Shown: piece after piece, positions 18,664 through 27,098 of the stretch
Position numbering within the stretch: position 1 is the stretch's first letter
Layout: each line of letters starts with the position of its first letter
Made by a program: the position numbers and the translations under genes
The notes under the pieces: model-generated
What the model saw: only the letters and a program-made list of their open reading frames with translations
The model's database searches: none
What the model was told of the DNA's origin: nothing
NCBI GenBank assembly: GCA_016195565.1
Contig: JACPZK010000010.1
Coordinates: forward strand, 1-64,000
Direction of reading: 5' to 3'
Length of the DNA stretch: 64,000 nucleotides
Origin: Nitrospirota bacterium
GTDB lineage: Bacteria > Nitrospirota > Thermodesulfovibrionia > Thermodesulfovibrionales > UBA1546

Positions 18664-19562
18664 TTCATTCCCTCTTCCATTATTGAAAGGTTATATTTCA
18701 TAAGGCCTATATATGTATCTCTGCCTTTAACATTAGCGCCGCCAATCGGATCAAGAAACAAAACCTTAGCGCCTGCCTCCTTTGCAATCACCTCTGCAAT
18801 CTTTGGATTGAACTGCGGCTCTGCAAAGACAATTTTTGAGTTTATCTTCTTTATCTCACTTACAATCTTTGCAATATGTTTCGGAGAAGGCTCCCTGCCG
18901 GGAGATTCCTCTATAACCCCTGTAACCCTGAGCCCGTATCTTTTTGAAAAATAGTTCCATGCAGGATGAAAGGTTACATACTCTTTTACACGGAAACTTT
19001 TTACTCTATTCATAATCTCGATGTGAAGGGCATCTAAATCTTTTTTATATTTCTCAGCATTCTCTCTGTAATAAGCCTCTCCCCCGGGGTCAGCCCTGGA
19101 GAGAGCATTCTTTACCTTATCCACAACTGTTTTCATTAATACAGGGTCAAGCCACACATGAGGGTCGGCAGATTCTGAATGTTCTTTTTTTTCATAGGTA
19201 TCTCCCTCCGCATGAGAATGAACATGCCTTATCAGGGGAAGCCCTGATGCTGCATCAACTATAATGAGATTCCTGTTAGAAGATGCCTTCATCATCTTCT
19301 CTGCCCAGAATTCAAGCCCCGCGCCTGCCTTTACAAAAATCTTTGAATTCTGTATCTCCATCATATCCAATGGCGTGGGCTCAAATGTATGCGGCGAGGC
19401 AGCAGGGGGCAGCATTACCTTTACACTGACCCTGTCTTTGCCGACCTGTTTTGTGACATCACCGAGAGGCTGAATACTTGCAACAACTTTTATCTTTTCT
19501 GCAAAGGAGGCATGAGCAAAAGACAAAAACACTGCTATAAAAATTACGATAAATCTTTTCAT
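18660..19562 (-). CDS. znuA: Zinc-binding periplasmic protein of ABC importer
   Basis: The start at 19562 is chosen because it begins a signal peptide (MKRFIVIFIAVFLSFAHASFA); a longer frame to 19721 is unlikely. The mature part is a cluster-A-I metal-binding protein. SPHTFEPTPLDM gives the first His, then comes a His-rich loop (HVHSHAEGDTYEKKEHSE), DPHVWLDP, and EPQFNPK with the final acidic ligand region. The flexible His-rich loop is typical of zinc-specific members. It is the first gene of the operon, with a promoter just upstream. Confidence 0.92.
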   Translation of the reverse strand: MKRFIVIFIAVFLSFAHASFAEKIKVVASIQPLGDVTKQVGKDRVSVKVMLPPAASPHTFEPTPLDMMEIQNSKIFVKAGAGLEFWAEKMMKASSNRNLIIVDAASGLPLIRHVHSHAEGDTYEKKEHSESADPHVWLDPVLMKTVVDKVKNALSRADPGGEAYYRENAEKYKKDLDALHIEIMNRVKSFRVKEYVTFHPAWNYFSKRYGLRVTGVIEESPGREPSPKHIAKIVSEIKKINSKIVFAEPQFNPKIAEVIAKEAGAKVLFLDPIGGANVKGRDTYIGLMKYNLSIMEEGMK

Positions 19563-19578
19563 ATCTTTAATGTCCTCT

Positions 19579-19607
19579 ATGGTAGCGGTGTTTGAAATTA
19601 CTGTCAA
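19579..19607 (-). promoter_or_regulatory. Probable promoter of the znu operon
   Basis: The minus strand holds TTGACA (plus TGTCAA, 19602-19607), a 17-base spacer and TACCAT (19579-19584). The start codon lies 16 bases beyond the -10. I did not find a clear Zur-type palindrome. Confidence 0.5.
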
Positions 19608-19623
19608 GAGAGAGCAGTTCGTG

Positions 19624-19629
19624 TAAAAT
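19624..19629 (+). promoter_or_regulatory. -10 element (TAAAAT) six bases before the MFS start codon
   Basis: TAAAAT ends 6 bases before ATG 19636, with CTGTCA 17 bases further upstream as a partial -35. No ribosome-binding site is visible, which again fits leaderless transcription. Confidence 0.45.
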
Positions 19630-19635
19630 ATCATA

Positions 19636-20841
19636 ATGGAAAACCAGGAAAAGTCATCGGCATTATATTTCAGGGACTTCCGCCTCTTCTGGTTCAGCCA
19701 GTTGATTTCCCTCTCAGGCACATGGATGCAGTCTGTTGCGCAGGGATGGCTGGTATACTCCTTAACGAAATCTCCTTTTTATCTAGGAATGGTGGCAGCC
19801 GCATCAACCCTTCCGATACTTCTCTTTACATTAATCGGAGGCATTGCGGCAGACAGATTCAGGAAGAGAAACCTGCTTATTGCAACGCAGGCATTATCCA
19901 TAGTCCCCGCGCTTCTGCTCGGCATATTCACGGATTCAGGCATAATAACCGTGTATCAGGTAATCTTCTTTGCATTTTTTCTCGGCACAGTAAATGCTTT
20001 TGACATGCCTGCAAGACAGTCGTTCGTCTTTGAGATGGTCGGCAAAGGGCATCTCCTAAATGCAATTGCACTCAATTCTGCCGCCTTTAACGGCGCGCGC
20101 CTCATAGGCCCTGTCTTTGCCGGACTGGCGATAGCATATATGGGGCTTCCCTCATGTTTTTATCTGAACGCCGCGAGTTTTATTCCTGTGATAATTGCCC
20201 TCTCAATGATAAATGCAAAAGGCGAGATAAGAATATCTCAGGAAAGTTTTTTAAGAGACCTTGCCGAAGGTTTTTATTTTATAAAGAGCCAAAAGGACAT
20301 TTTTTACATGATAATCCTCATTGCCGTCTTCAGCCTCTTCGGAATCCCGTTTATAAGCTTCCTGCCTGTATTCGCCGAGGAGATATTCAATGCCGGGCCA
20401 ACTGGACTGGGCTTTCTTGTAAGCGCCACCGGATTAGGCGCTCTTTCAGCAGCCCTCATGCTCGCATTCAAGCGTGATGTGAAAGATAAATTGAGATTAA
20501 TGTCTCTGTCAGGGATGTGTTTTTCTCTTGCACTATTCTTTGCATCGTTCTCACGGGTCTTTGCGGTTTCACTTTTACTGCTAATCATGGCTGGCTGGGG
20601 AATAGTAAGTTTTCTTGCAACAGCAAACAGCTTTATCCAACTGTCAACACCCGACAATCTCAGAGGAAGGGTAATGAGCGTTTATTCCTTTGTATTTCTC
20701 GGCTTTACACCGATAGGGAATTTTCTCATGGGCATAATGTCAGAGCGCATAGGGACCACATACACCGTTGCAGCGGCAGCGCTGGTATGCCTTGCAGGAG
20801 CGTCAATTTTTTCTTTGAAGCACTTGCGGAAAGAAATTTGA
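19636..20841 (+). CDS. Major facilitator superfamily exporter (EntS-like)
   Basis: The 401-residue protein has about twelve hydrophobic segments and the conserved early motif LFWFSQLISLSGTWMQSVAQGWLVYSLT, followed by the loop GGIAADRFRKRNLL (MFS motif A). This pattern belongs to the MFS group containing the enterobactin exporter EntS. The substrate is unknown. It is divergent from the znu operon across 73 bases; a metal or metallophore link is possible but unproven. Confidence 0.85.
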   Translation: MENQEKSSALYFRDFRLFWFSQLISLSGTWMQSVAQGWLVYSLTKSPFYLGMVAAASTLPILLFTLIGGIAADRFRKRNLLIATQALSIVPALLLGIFTDSGIITVYQVIFFAFFLGTVNAFDMPARQSFVFEMVGKGHLLNAIALNSAAFNGARLIGPVFAGLAIAYMGLPSCFYLNAASFIPVIIALSMINAKGEIRISQESFLRDLAEGFYFIKSQKDIFYMIILIAVFSLFGIPFISFLPVFAEEIFNAGPTGLGFLVSATGLGALSAALMLAFKRDVKDKLRLMSLSGMCFSLALFFASFSRVFAVSLLLLIMAGWGIVSFLATANSFIQLSTPDNLRGRVMSVYSFVFLGFTPIGNFLMGIMSERIGTTYTVAAAALVCLAGASIFSLKHLRKEI

Positions 20842-20886
20842 TATTATTAATCTATAGAATGCAGGCACATATTTTCGCAGCGGTAG

Positions 20887-20920
20887 TTTAATATTGCCGA
20901 AAGACAGTTATAGCCTCCTT
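20887..20920. repeat. Fragment of the long hairpin repeat found at 43850-44057
   Basis: Thirty-four bases match the reverse complement of 43867-43900 with three mismatches (shared core ATTGCCGAAAGACAG). They lie just upstream of tsaB. The rest of the long element is missing, so this is a partial copy. Confidence 0.65.
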
Positions 20921-20937
20921 GAAAGGTATATTTGCAA

Positions 20938-21642
20938 ATGAAAATACTTGCGATAGACACATCAACAATGCTCGGCGGAATAGCAATCCTGGATGAATCC
21001 CTGCTGATTGCAGAAAGCAGGCTCAATGTCAGGTCAACACATTCAGAGAGGCTTATGACAGAGATTGAGCGCTGCCTCAAACAGTCAGGCATTAAAATAT
21101 CCGATATTGACGTCTTTGCAGTGGCAACAGGCCCCGGTTCCTTCACAGGCCTGAGAATCGGAGTGAGCACAGTCAAGGGGTTTTCCTATGCGACAGGAAA
21201 ACAAATAGTCTCTGTGCCGACGCTTGAAGCGCTCGCGTGGAATTTCCCTTACAGTAAATACCCTGTCTGCACAATGCTTGATGCAAGAAAAAAAGAAGTC
21301 TATGCGGCATTGTTCAAATGGGAAGGAGAGAATTTCACAAGGCTGATAAATGAGACCTCAGCAAAGCCTGAAGAGTTTGCATGCGATGTGTTGCGCGTTA
21401 CACATGATGATAAATTCATATTCGCCGGAGAGGGAGCTGCGCTTTACAGGGATAAGATAATTGAGGCCATGGGTGAAAAGGCTATATTTGCATCTCCTGA
21501 AAAAACAGTCCCTTCTCCTGCGAATGTTGCGGTTCTTGGGCTTAAAAAGGCTAAAGCAGGAGAATTTTCAGAACCTATCAGCCTAACCCCCATGTACATA
21601 AGAAAATCAGAGGCAGAGGTAAAGTGGTCGAAAATTCGCTAA
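20938..21642 (+). CDS. tsaB: tRNA threonylcarbamoyladenosine synthesis protein TsaB
   Basis: The start at ATG 20938 is preferred over the TTG at 20932 because MKILAIDTST is the family N-terminus and GAAAGGTA lies upstream. TsaB is a non-catalytic ASKHA-fold partner of TsaD in t6A37 tRNA modification. HSERLM and GPGSFTGLRIGVSTVKG are the family signatures. Its end overlaps rimI by 19 bases; tsaB-rimI is a common pair. Confidence 0.94.
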   Translation: MKILAIDTSTMLGGIAILDESLLIAESRLNVRSTHSERLMTEIERCLKQSGIKISDIDVFAVATGPGSFTGLRIGVSTVKGFSYATGKQIVSVPTLEALAWNFPYSKYPVCTMLDARKKEVYAALFKWEGENFTRLINETSAKPEEFACDVLRVTHDDKFIFAGEGAALYRDKIIEAMGEKAIFASPEKTVPSPANVAVLGLKKAKAGEFSEPISLTPMYIRKSEAEVKWSKIR

Positions 21643-22088
21643 GGCGAAAAGGACTTACAATAAGGGCAATGCAGGAATCTGACCTGCCTTCTGTAGTTGC
21701 AATTGAGCGCCTCTCATTCAGCACGCCGTGGTCGGAAACATTGTTTTTTAATGAAATCTATAAGCAGCGTTCCATTCCAAAGGTTGCTGTCATAGATGAC
21801 AGGATCGCCGGATATATATGTGCAAACCAGGTTGCCGACGAGGGGCATATCCTGAATCTTGCAGTCCATCCTGATTTCAGAGGAAGGGGAATTGCAAATA
21901 CGCTGGTTGAAAACATCCTTGAAGAACTGAAAGAAAACGCCTGCAGGTTTTTATATCTTGAGGTGAGGGCGTCAAACAATGCCGCAAGGGAACTTTATGA
22001 AGGCTTTGGATTCAGCGTTGTTGGAACAAGAAAAGTATATTACACAGAGCCAAAAGAAGATGCAGTGATTATGATGCTGAGGCTTTAG
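21624..22088 (+). CDS. rimI: Ribosomal-protein-alanine N-acetyltransferase
   Basis: The 154-residue GNAT acetyltransferase has LNLAVHPDFRGRGIANTLVE, the acetyl-CoA-binding R-X-X-G-X-A loop, and LYEGFGFSVVGTRKVYY at the C-terminus. RimI acetylates ribosomal protein S18 in E. coli. The GTG start at 21624 gives translational coupling with tsaB; an ATG at 21669 would still keep the domain. Its 3' end overlaps that of the convergent XRE gene by 20 bases. Confidence 0.9.
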   Translation: MVENSLRRKGLTIRAMQESDLPSVVAIERLSFSTPWSETLFFNEIYKQRSIPKVAVIDDRIAGYICANQVADEGHILNLAVHPDFRGRGIANTLVENILEELKENACRFLYLEVRASNNAARELYEGFGFSVVGTRKVYYTEPKEDAVIMMLRL

Positions 22089-22485
22089 GTTTTTTGATAT
22101 GGCTCTTTTCCGATAACTCAGCGATACTTTTTATTGCAATCAAAAATCCATCTTTCAATTTTTTATCCTTTATTCTTCTGAAGAGGCTGAGAAGTTCAAT
22201 CTCATTATCGCTCAGTGCGCCATACGGGCTGACGGCTTCAGATACCATCATCTTTTCTTCATCCGGAACAAACCTGCTCAAGGGGATATTCAAGGCATGT
22301 GCAATCTGGGAAAGACGCGATACACTGATCTCGCTCACTCCTTTTTCGTATTTCTGAATCTGTTGATAGGAAATACCCACCCTTTCCGCTAACCCCATCT
22401 GGGACAGCCCTGCTGCCTTTCTCACAATTCTTATCAAACTTCCAATATGTCTTTTGTCTGTGTCTCTTGTCATAATATGCTGCAT
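22069..22485 (-). CDS. XRE-family transcriptional regulator
   Basis: The 138-residue protein has a Cro/CI helix-turn-helix at about residues 15-70 (GLSQMGLAERVGISYQQIQKYEKG, then LSQIAHALNIPLSRFV). The C-terminal part (SDNEIELLSLFRRIKDKKLKDGFLIAIKSIAE) resembles regulators of the same type in many Gram-negatives. It is divergent from the stand-alone receiver gene and its strong promoter at 22539-22567, so it may regulate that gene or itself. Confidence 0.88.
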   Translation of the reverse strand: MQHIMTRDTDKRHIGSLIRIVRKAAGLSQMGLAERVGISYQQIQKYEKGVSEISVSRLSQIAHALNIPLSRFVPDEEKMMVSEAVSPYGALSDNEIELLSLFRRIKDKKLKDGFLIAIKSIAELSEKSHIKKPKASAS

Positions 22486-22538
22486 AATTTTGCTTGTTGC
22501 GATATAAAATGTCTATAAACCGGCAGTTGTGGTAAGAA

Positions 22539-22567
22539 TTGACAAACACAACTCTAAGTAGTATTAT
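22539..22567 (+). promoter_or_regulatory. Consensus sigma-70 promoter, TTGACA-N17-TATTAT
   Basis: TTGACA is at 22539-22544, the spacer is exactly 17 bases, and TATTAT is at 22562-22567. The best start codon (GTG 22575) begins 7 bases after the -10. A TTG-initiated reading of the same frame would have its start codon inside the -35 box, so it is unlikely. This is the best promoter in the window. Confidence 0.8.
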
Positions 22568-22574
22568 TTTGGGC

Positions 22575-22937
22575 GTGAAGACTAATAATAAAAAAATCTT
22601 GGTTGCTGAGGATGATCCCCTCGTAAGAAAATTGTTAAATGAATTTTTAACTCTGTGCGGCTATGATGTAGACTGTGTCAGCAATGGAAAAGAGGCGATA
22701 GCGCTGATAGAGACAGGCAGCTATGACGTCCTTATAACTGACTATCTGGTACCTGAGATGAACGGCATAGAACTTATAAAAAAAGCGCGCGATATTAAAA
22801 AATCATTGGCAATAATAGGTATGAGCGTCTCGGAGGAAGAGCAGGGATTCTTAGCTGCCGGAGCAAATCTTTTTATAGCCAAGCCTTTCAGCCCTTACGC
22901 GCTAAAAAATATAATTGAGGGAATCTGCTCTACTTAG
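22575..22937 (+). CDS. Stand-alone receiver (CheY-like) response regulator
   Basis: The single receiver domain (about 120 residues) has VAEDDPLVRKLLNEF (acidic pair), LITDYLVPEMNG (phospho-acceptor Asp), GMSVSEEEQ (Ser in the switch position) and FIAKPFSPYAL (Lys). No output domain follows, so it must act by protein contact. GTG 22575 is chosen as start because the upstream TTG sits in the promoter. No cognate kinase is adjacent. Its last 8 bases overlap the convergent heptose kinase gene. Confidence 0.88.
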   Translation: MKTNNKKILVAEDDPLVRKLLNEFLTLCGYDVDCVSNGKEAIALIETGSYDVLITDYLVPEMNGIELIKKARDIKKSLAIIGMSVSEEEQGFLAAGANLFIAKPFSPYALKNIIEGICST

Positions 22938-23898
22938 AAAAATTCCTTATTGATTCCATAATCCTCGCCGGTGTTGTCACTGCTGTCCCGACTTCTCCCA
23001 CAACAATGCCTGCCGCATGATTCGCAATAACCGCTGCCTGGTGCATGGTTGCGCCTGATGCATGGGCAAGGGCAAAGGCTGCGATAACCGTATCGCCTGC
23101 TCCCGTAACATCATAAACATGCCTTGCAACTGTGGGGATATGCGTGACCCGGCCTTTCTCAAAAAGGCTCATGCCTTCCTCTCCTCTTGTTATCAGCGCT
23201 GATTTGCATGGAAGTTTCTTAAGAAGTATCCTGCCTGCCTTAATCAGCGATTTTTCGTCTTTTATCTCAATTCCCGCTCCGTGCGACGCCTCCATAATAT
23301 TCGGCGTTATCAGAGAGACATTCTTATAACAGTGAAAATGCCCTGTCTTTGGGTCAACAGCAATAAATTTATTTTTTGCCCTTGAAGCCTTCACCACCTC
23401 TGCCATAAGCTCTGATGAGACAATGCCTTTTTTATAGTCGGATATTATCACTGCATCGTGGTCTCTGACAGCGCTCTTTATGCAGTCAATAATCGCCTCG
23501 AATGTTTTGCCTGCAACCTTCCTCTTATCCTCTCTGTCAAACCTCACAACCTGCTGGTTATGGGCTATTACTCTTGTCTTGACTATTGTGGGCCTCTGGT
23601 CGTCAAAGATACATGAGCCAATGCCCTTTTCATCAAGAATGCTTCTTAAGACATCGCCTGTCCTGTCTTTGCCGACTATTCCGACAACAGTAACCTGCCC
23701 TTCAAGGCTGACGATATTATGCGCAACATTGGCCGCTCCGCCTAAAAGGAAATTCTCATGTGTAACCTCTACAACAGGGACAGGCGCCTCAGGAGATATC
23801 CTGCTGACCTTGCCCCAGATATAGCGGTCCAGGACCAGGTCGCCTATTACGAGTATTTTTTTTCTGCTGAAATTATTGAATATCTTGGAATAATTCAT
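22930..23898 (-). CDS. D-glycero-beta-D-manno-heptose-7-phosphate kinase
   Basis: The PfkB/ribokinase-fold kinase matches the first domain of HldE (RfaE): ILVIGDLVLDRYIWGKVSRISPEAPVPVVEV at the N-terminus, FLLGGAANVAHNI, and the C-terminal catalytic VYDVTGAGDTVIAAFALA (the second Asp is the base). It makes heptose bisphosphate for the LPS inner core. The adenylyltransferase half is absent, so it is presumably a separate gene. ATG 23898 (MNYSKIF) is preferred to a longer frame reaching 23940. Confidence 0.9.
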   Translation of the reverse strand: MNYSKIFNNFSRKKILVIGDLVLDRYIWGKVSRISPEAPVPVVEVTHENFLLGGAANVAHNIVSLEGQVTVVGIVGKDRTGDVLRSILDEKGIGSCIFDDQRPTIVKTRVIAHNQQVVRFDREDKRKVAGKTFEAIIDCIKSAVRDHDAVIISDYKKGIVSSELMAEVVKASRAKNKFIAVDPKTGHFHCYKNVSLITPNIMEASHGAGIEIKDEKSLIKAGRILLKKLPCKSALITRGEEGMSLFEKGRVTHIPTVARHVYDVTGAGDTVIAAFALAHASGATMHQAAVIANHAAGIVVGEVGTAVTTPARIMESIRNFSK

Positions 23899-23981
23899 GC
23901 TTCTAAGAATAAAATATCGGGCTTTAAAAAGCAATCCCATTATTTAAGGGCAATGCTTAAACCATAAAACTCGCTTTCCAC

Positions 23982-24010
23982 TTGACAGTAAAGGAACATA
24001 TTTATTATAT
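23982..24010 (+). promoter_or_regulatory. Promoter of the triheme cytochrome gene
   Basis: TTGACA (23982-23987), a 17-base spacer and TTATAT (24005-24010). It predicts a leader of about 150 bases, which is long for this window. Confidence 0.6.
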
Positions 24011-24071
24011 TGAGCTTACTCTATAATTTCCAAATTGGGGATATATTCTTCAAAAAGGAAGAGCATCTATT

Positions 24072-24128
24072 TAGATTAAGGTTTAAAATCAAATGGATTA
24101 ACTGGCATGTAATTTGATTCCTAATCTA
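24072..24128 (+). promoter_or_regulatory. Stem-loop in the 5' leader of the cytochrome mRNA
   Basis: There are two nested perfect pairings: TAGATTA (24072-24078) with TAATCTA (24122-24128), and AATCAAAT (24087-24094) with ATTTGATT (24112-24119). The ribosome site GAGGAGGTG lies about 25 bases downstream. It could be an mRNA stabiliser or a regulatory structure; it matches no riboswitch I know. Confidence 0.45.
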
Positions 24129-24165
24129 TTTTAGGAGAGAATCTTTTGAGAGAGGAGGTGAAGAA

Positions 24166-24498
24166 ATGAAGAAATTAACGATAATCGTAGCTCTGATAAT
24201 AGCAGTAGCATTTGTGGGCAGTGCAATGGCAGTCCCTCCGGGAAAAACAGCAGAGTTTAAAGGCGGCGCACTGGGCAAAGTCACTTTTGACGGCAAGATC
24301 CATGCTGACAAGGGGCTTAAATGTAACGACTGCCATACAAAGATATTCCAGATGAAAAAAGGTTCAACAAATATGAAGATGGCAGATATCAATGCAGGAA
24401 AGTTCTGCGGTGCATGTCATGACGGCACAAAGGCTTTCAAGGCAAGCGATGGAGCAAGCTGCACAAAGTGCCACAAAAAATCAGCTGCAGGGTACTGA
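24166..24498 (+). CDS. Periplasmic triheme c-type cytochrome (c7-like)
   Basis: The 110-residue protein has a signal peptide (MKKLTIIVALIIAVAFVGSAMA) and three heme-attachment motifs: CNDCH, CGACH and CTKCH. Extra histidines (KIHADKG near the first heme) could give bis-His ligation. It resembles the c(7)-type triheme proteins that shuttle electrons across the periplasm in metal- and sulfate-reducing bacteria. The strong ribosome site GAGGAGGTG, its own promoter and its own terminator make it a highly expressed single-gene unit. Confidence 0.9.
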   Translation: MKKLTIIVALIIAVAFVGSAMAVPPGKTAEFKGGALGKVTFDGKIHADKGLKCNDCHTKIFQMKKGSTNMKMADINAGKFCGACHDGTKAFKASDGASCTKCHKKSAAGY

Positions 24499-24511
24499 AC
24501 AATAGCTTCAG

Positions 24512-24556
24512 AAAAATAAAAAAGCCCTGCAATTGCAGGGCTTTTTTATTTTTGAA
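24512..24556. terminator. Strong bidirectional intrinsic terminator
   Basis: The perfect stem AGCCCTGC / GCAGGGCT with loop AATT (24523-24542) is flanked by an A-run on the left and TTTTTTATTTTT on the right. It ends the cytochrome mRNA on the plus strand and ilvE on the minus strand. Confidence 0.9.
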
Positions 24557-24568
24557 TGCGGATATGTT

Positions 24569-25483
24569 TCAGATTCTTGTAATCCATGATCCGTATTTTT
24601 TATTCTTCCCCTTCACACTGTCAAAAAATACAGACTGCAGTTTCTTTGTAATCCTTCCTGCCTTTCCTTCTCCGATTACTCTGCCGTCAACCTCTCTTAT
24701 CGGAGTAATCTCTGCTGCTGTGCCTGTAAAAAACGCCTCATCCGCTATGTAGAGCTCATCCCTTGTGAACCGTTCTTCTATGACTTCAATCTTTATATCC
24801 CGCGCAATCTTCATTATGCTGTCTCTTGTAATTCCCTCAAGCGCCGAAGTCAAAGGCGTAGTCTTCAGCCTGCCGTTTCTTACAATAAATATATTCTCGC
24901 CGCTCCCTTCAGCCACATATCCGTCTGTGTCAAGCAGAAGCGCTTCGTCGTAGCCTAATGATATTGCCTCTTTCTTTGCAAGCTGAGAATTGATGTAATA
25001 TCCGCATGCCTTAGCCCTGCTCATCTGTGAGTTTACATGGTTCCTTATGAAGGATGACACCTTAACCCTTATGCCGTTCTTCAGTCCCTCGTCACCAAGG
25101 TATGCGCCCCACGGCCATACGCTGACGGCAACCTTCACAGGATTATCTTTGGGATGTATGCCCATGGCTCCGTATCCTATATACACCAAGGGCCTTATGT
25201 AGCATTCCTTAATCTTATTTATCTTAACTGTCTTTATTATCGCCTCTTCAATTTCTTTTTCTGAATAAGGAATAGCAAGCAGAAAAATATGGGCTGACTT
25301 AAAGAGCCTCTGAACATGCTCCTTGAGCCTGAAGATTGCGGGCCCGCCTTTTGTCTCATAACACCTTATGCCTTCAAAAACTCCAAGCCCGTAATGAAGG
25401 GTATGAGTCATTACATGCACATTGGCGTCATCCCAATCCACAAACCTGCCGTCCATCCATATCTTTTCCGTCTTCTTTATCAT
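24569..25483 (-). CDS. ilvE: Branched-chain amino acid aminotransferase
   Basis: This class IV PLP aminotransferase carries the last step of Val, Leu and Ile synthesis. [23 protein letters not shown] and the upstream SRAKACGYY (PLP lysine) are conserved, as is GSGENIFIV. The start at 25483 ([12 protein letters not shown]) matches the family N-terminus; 14 extra in-frame codons upstream are unlikely to be translated. A TAAAAT element ends 7 bases before this ATG and there is no ribosome site, so the mRNA is probably leaderless. Confidence 0.93.
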   Translation of the reverse strand: MIKKTEKIWMDGRFVDWDDANVHVMTHTLHYGLGVFEGIRCYETKGGPAIFRLKEHVQRLFKSAHIFLLAIPYSEKEIEEAIIKTVKINKIKECYIRPLVYIGYGAMGIHPKDNPVKVAVSVWPWGAYLGDEGLKNGIRVKVSSFIRNHVNSQMSRAKACGYYINSQLAKKEAISLGYDEALLLDTDGYVAEGSGENIFIVRNGRLKTTPLTSALEGITRDSIMKIARDIKIEVIEERFTRDELYIADEAFFTGTAAEITPIREVDGRVIGEGKAGRITKKLQSVFFDSVKGKNKKYGSWITRI

Positions 25484-25566
25484 AGGAATTATTTTATAAC
25501 AAACATAATTATAAATCCAGCGCAAAACCAGCTATTGAAACCTGCATAATAAATGTCCGATGTAGC

Positions 25567-25631
25567 GTCATTCCTGCGAAAGCAGAAATCCAGTCTTTTC
25601 TCTCTGGATTCCGGGTCAAGCCCGGAATGAC
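25567..25631. repeat. GTCATTC...GAATGAC palindromic repeat
   Basis: This is the same family as 15044-15113: outer arms GTCATTC/GAATGAC, inner arms AATCCAG/CTGGATT around a T-rich loop. It lies between hemW and ilvE. Confidence 0.75.
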
Positions 25632-25677
25632 AGAAATACGAAGATAGGACATTAATATTACAGGAATCAATAAATTC

Positions 25678-26901
25678 TCAGTCAAGCCCTAATCCTTCAA
25701 ATATCCTTACAATAATAGTATTTGCTATTGGAAGCCCTTTTCTCGTGAGACTCAGATAATCACCATTTATCTCAAGATATCCCTCTTCAATTAATTCTCT
25801 GCAAACGCAGGGCATGTCCAGTCCAAGCTCTTTTGCTTTTGCAAGACTTATCCCTTCGGTCTTTCTAAGGCCAAGAAATATAAACTCCTTAATTGCGTCA
25901 TCGCGCTTAATCTCCGTTGACTCAGACTGAGGGATTGTTCCTTTATTCAGGTCTTTGATGTATCTCCTGATATCATCTGTGTTTTTTGAGCGGAAGCCTC
26001 TGATAAAAGAGTGCGCTCCGGCTCCTGCGCTTATGTACTCTCCTCTGTCCCAGTAATTTAAGTTGTGGAGACATTTGAATGCAGCTTTACCCCCTCCCCC
26101 TAACCCCCTCCCGCAAGTGGAGGGGGAGATAGATGGGGGAGGGTTAAGGTGGGGGTGATTTTCTGAAAATTCTGTTAATGCAAAGTTTGATATTTCATAA
26201 TGCTCATAGCCTCTGGATGCAAGATAGTCTATCGCGTAGTTATACATTGATAAAACCAAATCTTCATCAGGCATTTTGATTTTGTCTTTTTCAATTAATC
26301 CATATAACGGCGTATTTTTTTCAGGCGTGAGTTCATACGAGGAGATATGGGTTGGCGAAAGGGTAAAAGCTGCTGCCTTTGATACAGTCTTTTTCCATGA
26401 ATCCATTGTCTGTCCTGGAATTCCGTATATCAGGTCTATTGAAAAATTATTAATGCCTGAGTTTTTGACTAATTCTATTGCCCTTAATGCCTCATCGGAT
26501 GTGTGGATTCTACCAAGTGTCTTTAATTCATCATCATTGAATGACTGGACTCCAATGCTTATTCTATTCACTCCAAGGGAAAGCATTGCATCTATCTTCG
26601 ATTTATCAACAGTTCCCGGATTTGCCTCAACAGTAATCTCAGGAGAAGGCGACAAGGAATAATTGTTTTGCAGGCATGTAAAGAGCTGTCTGAAGCATTC
26701 ATCGGGAAGAATTGTCGGCGTCCCACCGCCGATGTATATTGTCTTTAATTCTCCTGCAAGCTCTTTTTTCAGAACCAACTCTTTGCATAGGGCGTCTGTG
26801 TATGCCTTTGCAAGCGCTTCATTATAAGTCACGGAAAGAAAATCGCAGTAAAGGCATTTTCTTATGCAGAAAGGAATGTGGATATAAAGGGATTCAGGCA
26901 T
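25678..26901 (-). CDS. hemW: Radical SAM heme chaperone HemW-like protein
   Basis: The 407-residue protein has the radical-SAM cluster motif CIRKCLYCDF, followed by IYIGGGTPTILP, GVQSFNDDELKTLGR, and the C-terminal HemN-type winged region (EFIFLGLRKTEGISL). The cluster pattern CX3CX2C with Phe is that of HemW and HemN. HemW binds heme rather than oxidising coproporphyrinogen, so the older name (oxygen-independent coproporphyrinogen oxidase) is probably wrong. About 27 extra residues (246-272, Pro/Gly-rich) are encoded by a C-rich palindromic repeat. Confidence 0.88.
   Translation of the reverse strand: MPESLYIHIPFCIRKCLYCDFLSVTYNEALAKAYTDALCKELVLKKELAGELKTIYIGGGTPTILPDECFRQLFTCLQNNYSLSPSPEITVEANPGTVDKSKIDAMLSLGVNRISIGVQSFNDDELKTLGRIHTSDEALRAIELVKNSGINNFSIDLIYGIPGQTMDSWKKTVSKAAAFTLSPTHISSYELTPEKNTPLYGLIEKDKIKMPDEDLVLSMYNYAIDYLASRGYEHYEISNFALTEFSENHPHLNPPPSISPSTCGRGLGGGGKAAFKCLHNLNYWDRGEYISAGAGAHSFIRGFRSKNTDDIRRYIKDLNKGTIPQSESTEIKRDDAIKEFIFLGLRKTEGISLAKAKELGLDMPCVCRELIEEGYLEINGDYLSLTRKGLPIANTIIVRIFEGLGLD
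26089..26157. repeat. C/G-rich palindromic repeat inserted in frame in hemW
   Basis: The left arm CCCCCTCCCCCTAACCCCCTC and the right arm GGGGAGGGTTAAGGTGGGGG pair around an inner hairpin CCCTCC-N-GGAGGG. In the protein it reads as Pro-rich then Gly-rich sequence. A relative lies in mnmA at 41568-41616. Confidence 0.75.
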
Positions 26902-27098
26902 GGATTAGAGTAACACAAAAATAAGGAGATATTTTTAGGGGCTTTTCGCTCTGGATTAAATGCTATTTCAATACTGTCTTTTATCCAAAATTTATCTTCC
27001 TTAATTTTCCCCTTTGTGCTATATTGACTCATGTGTCCAGTAAAAAGTAAATTTCAAGGCGTACTCACCAGCAAAACATTTCAAAAAGGAGTATAACC

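Noticed and set aside
18660-19721. A longer ZnuA frame starting at 19721
   Set aside because: It would put 53 residues before an obvious signal peptide and overlap the opposite-strand MFS start; ATG 19562 is the natural start.
22539-22574. TTG start for the receiver gene
   Set aside because: The TTG is the first part of a consensus -35 box; GTG 22575 fits the promoter and domain edge.
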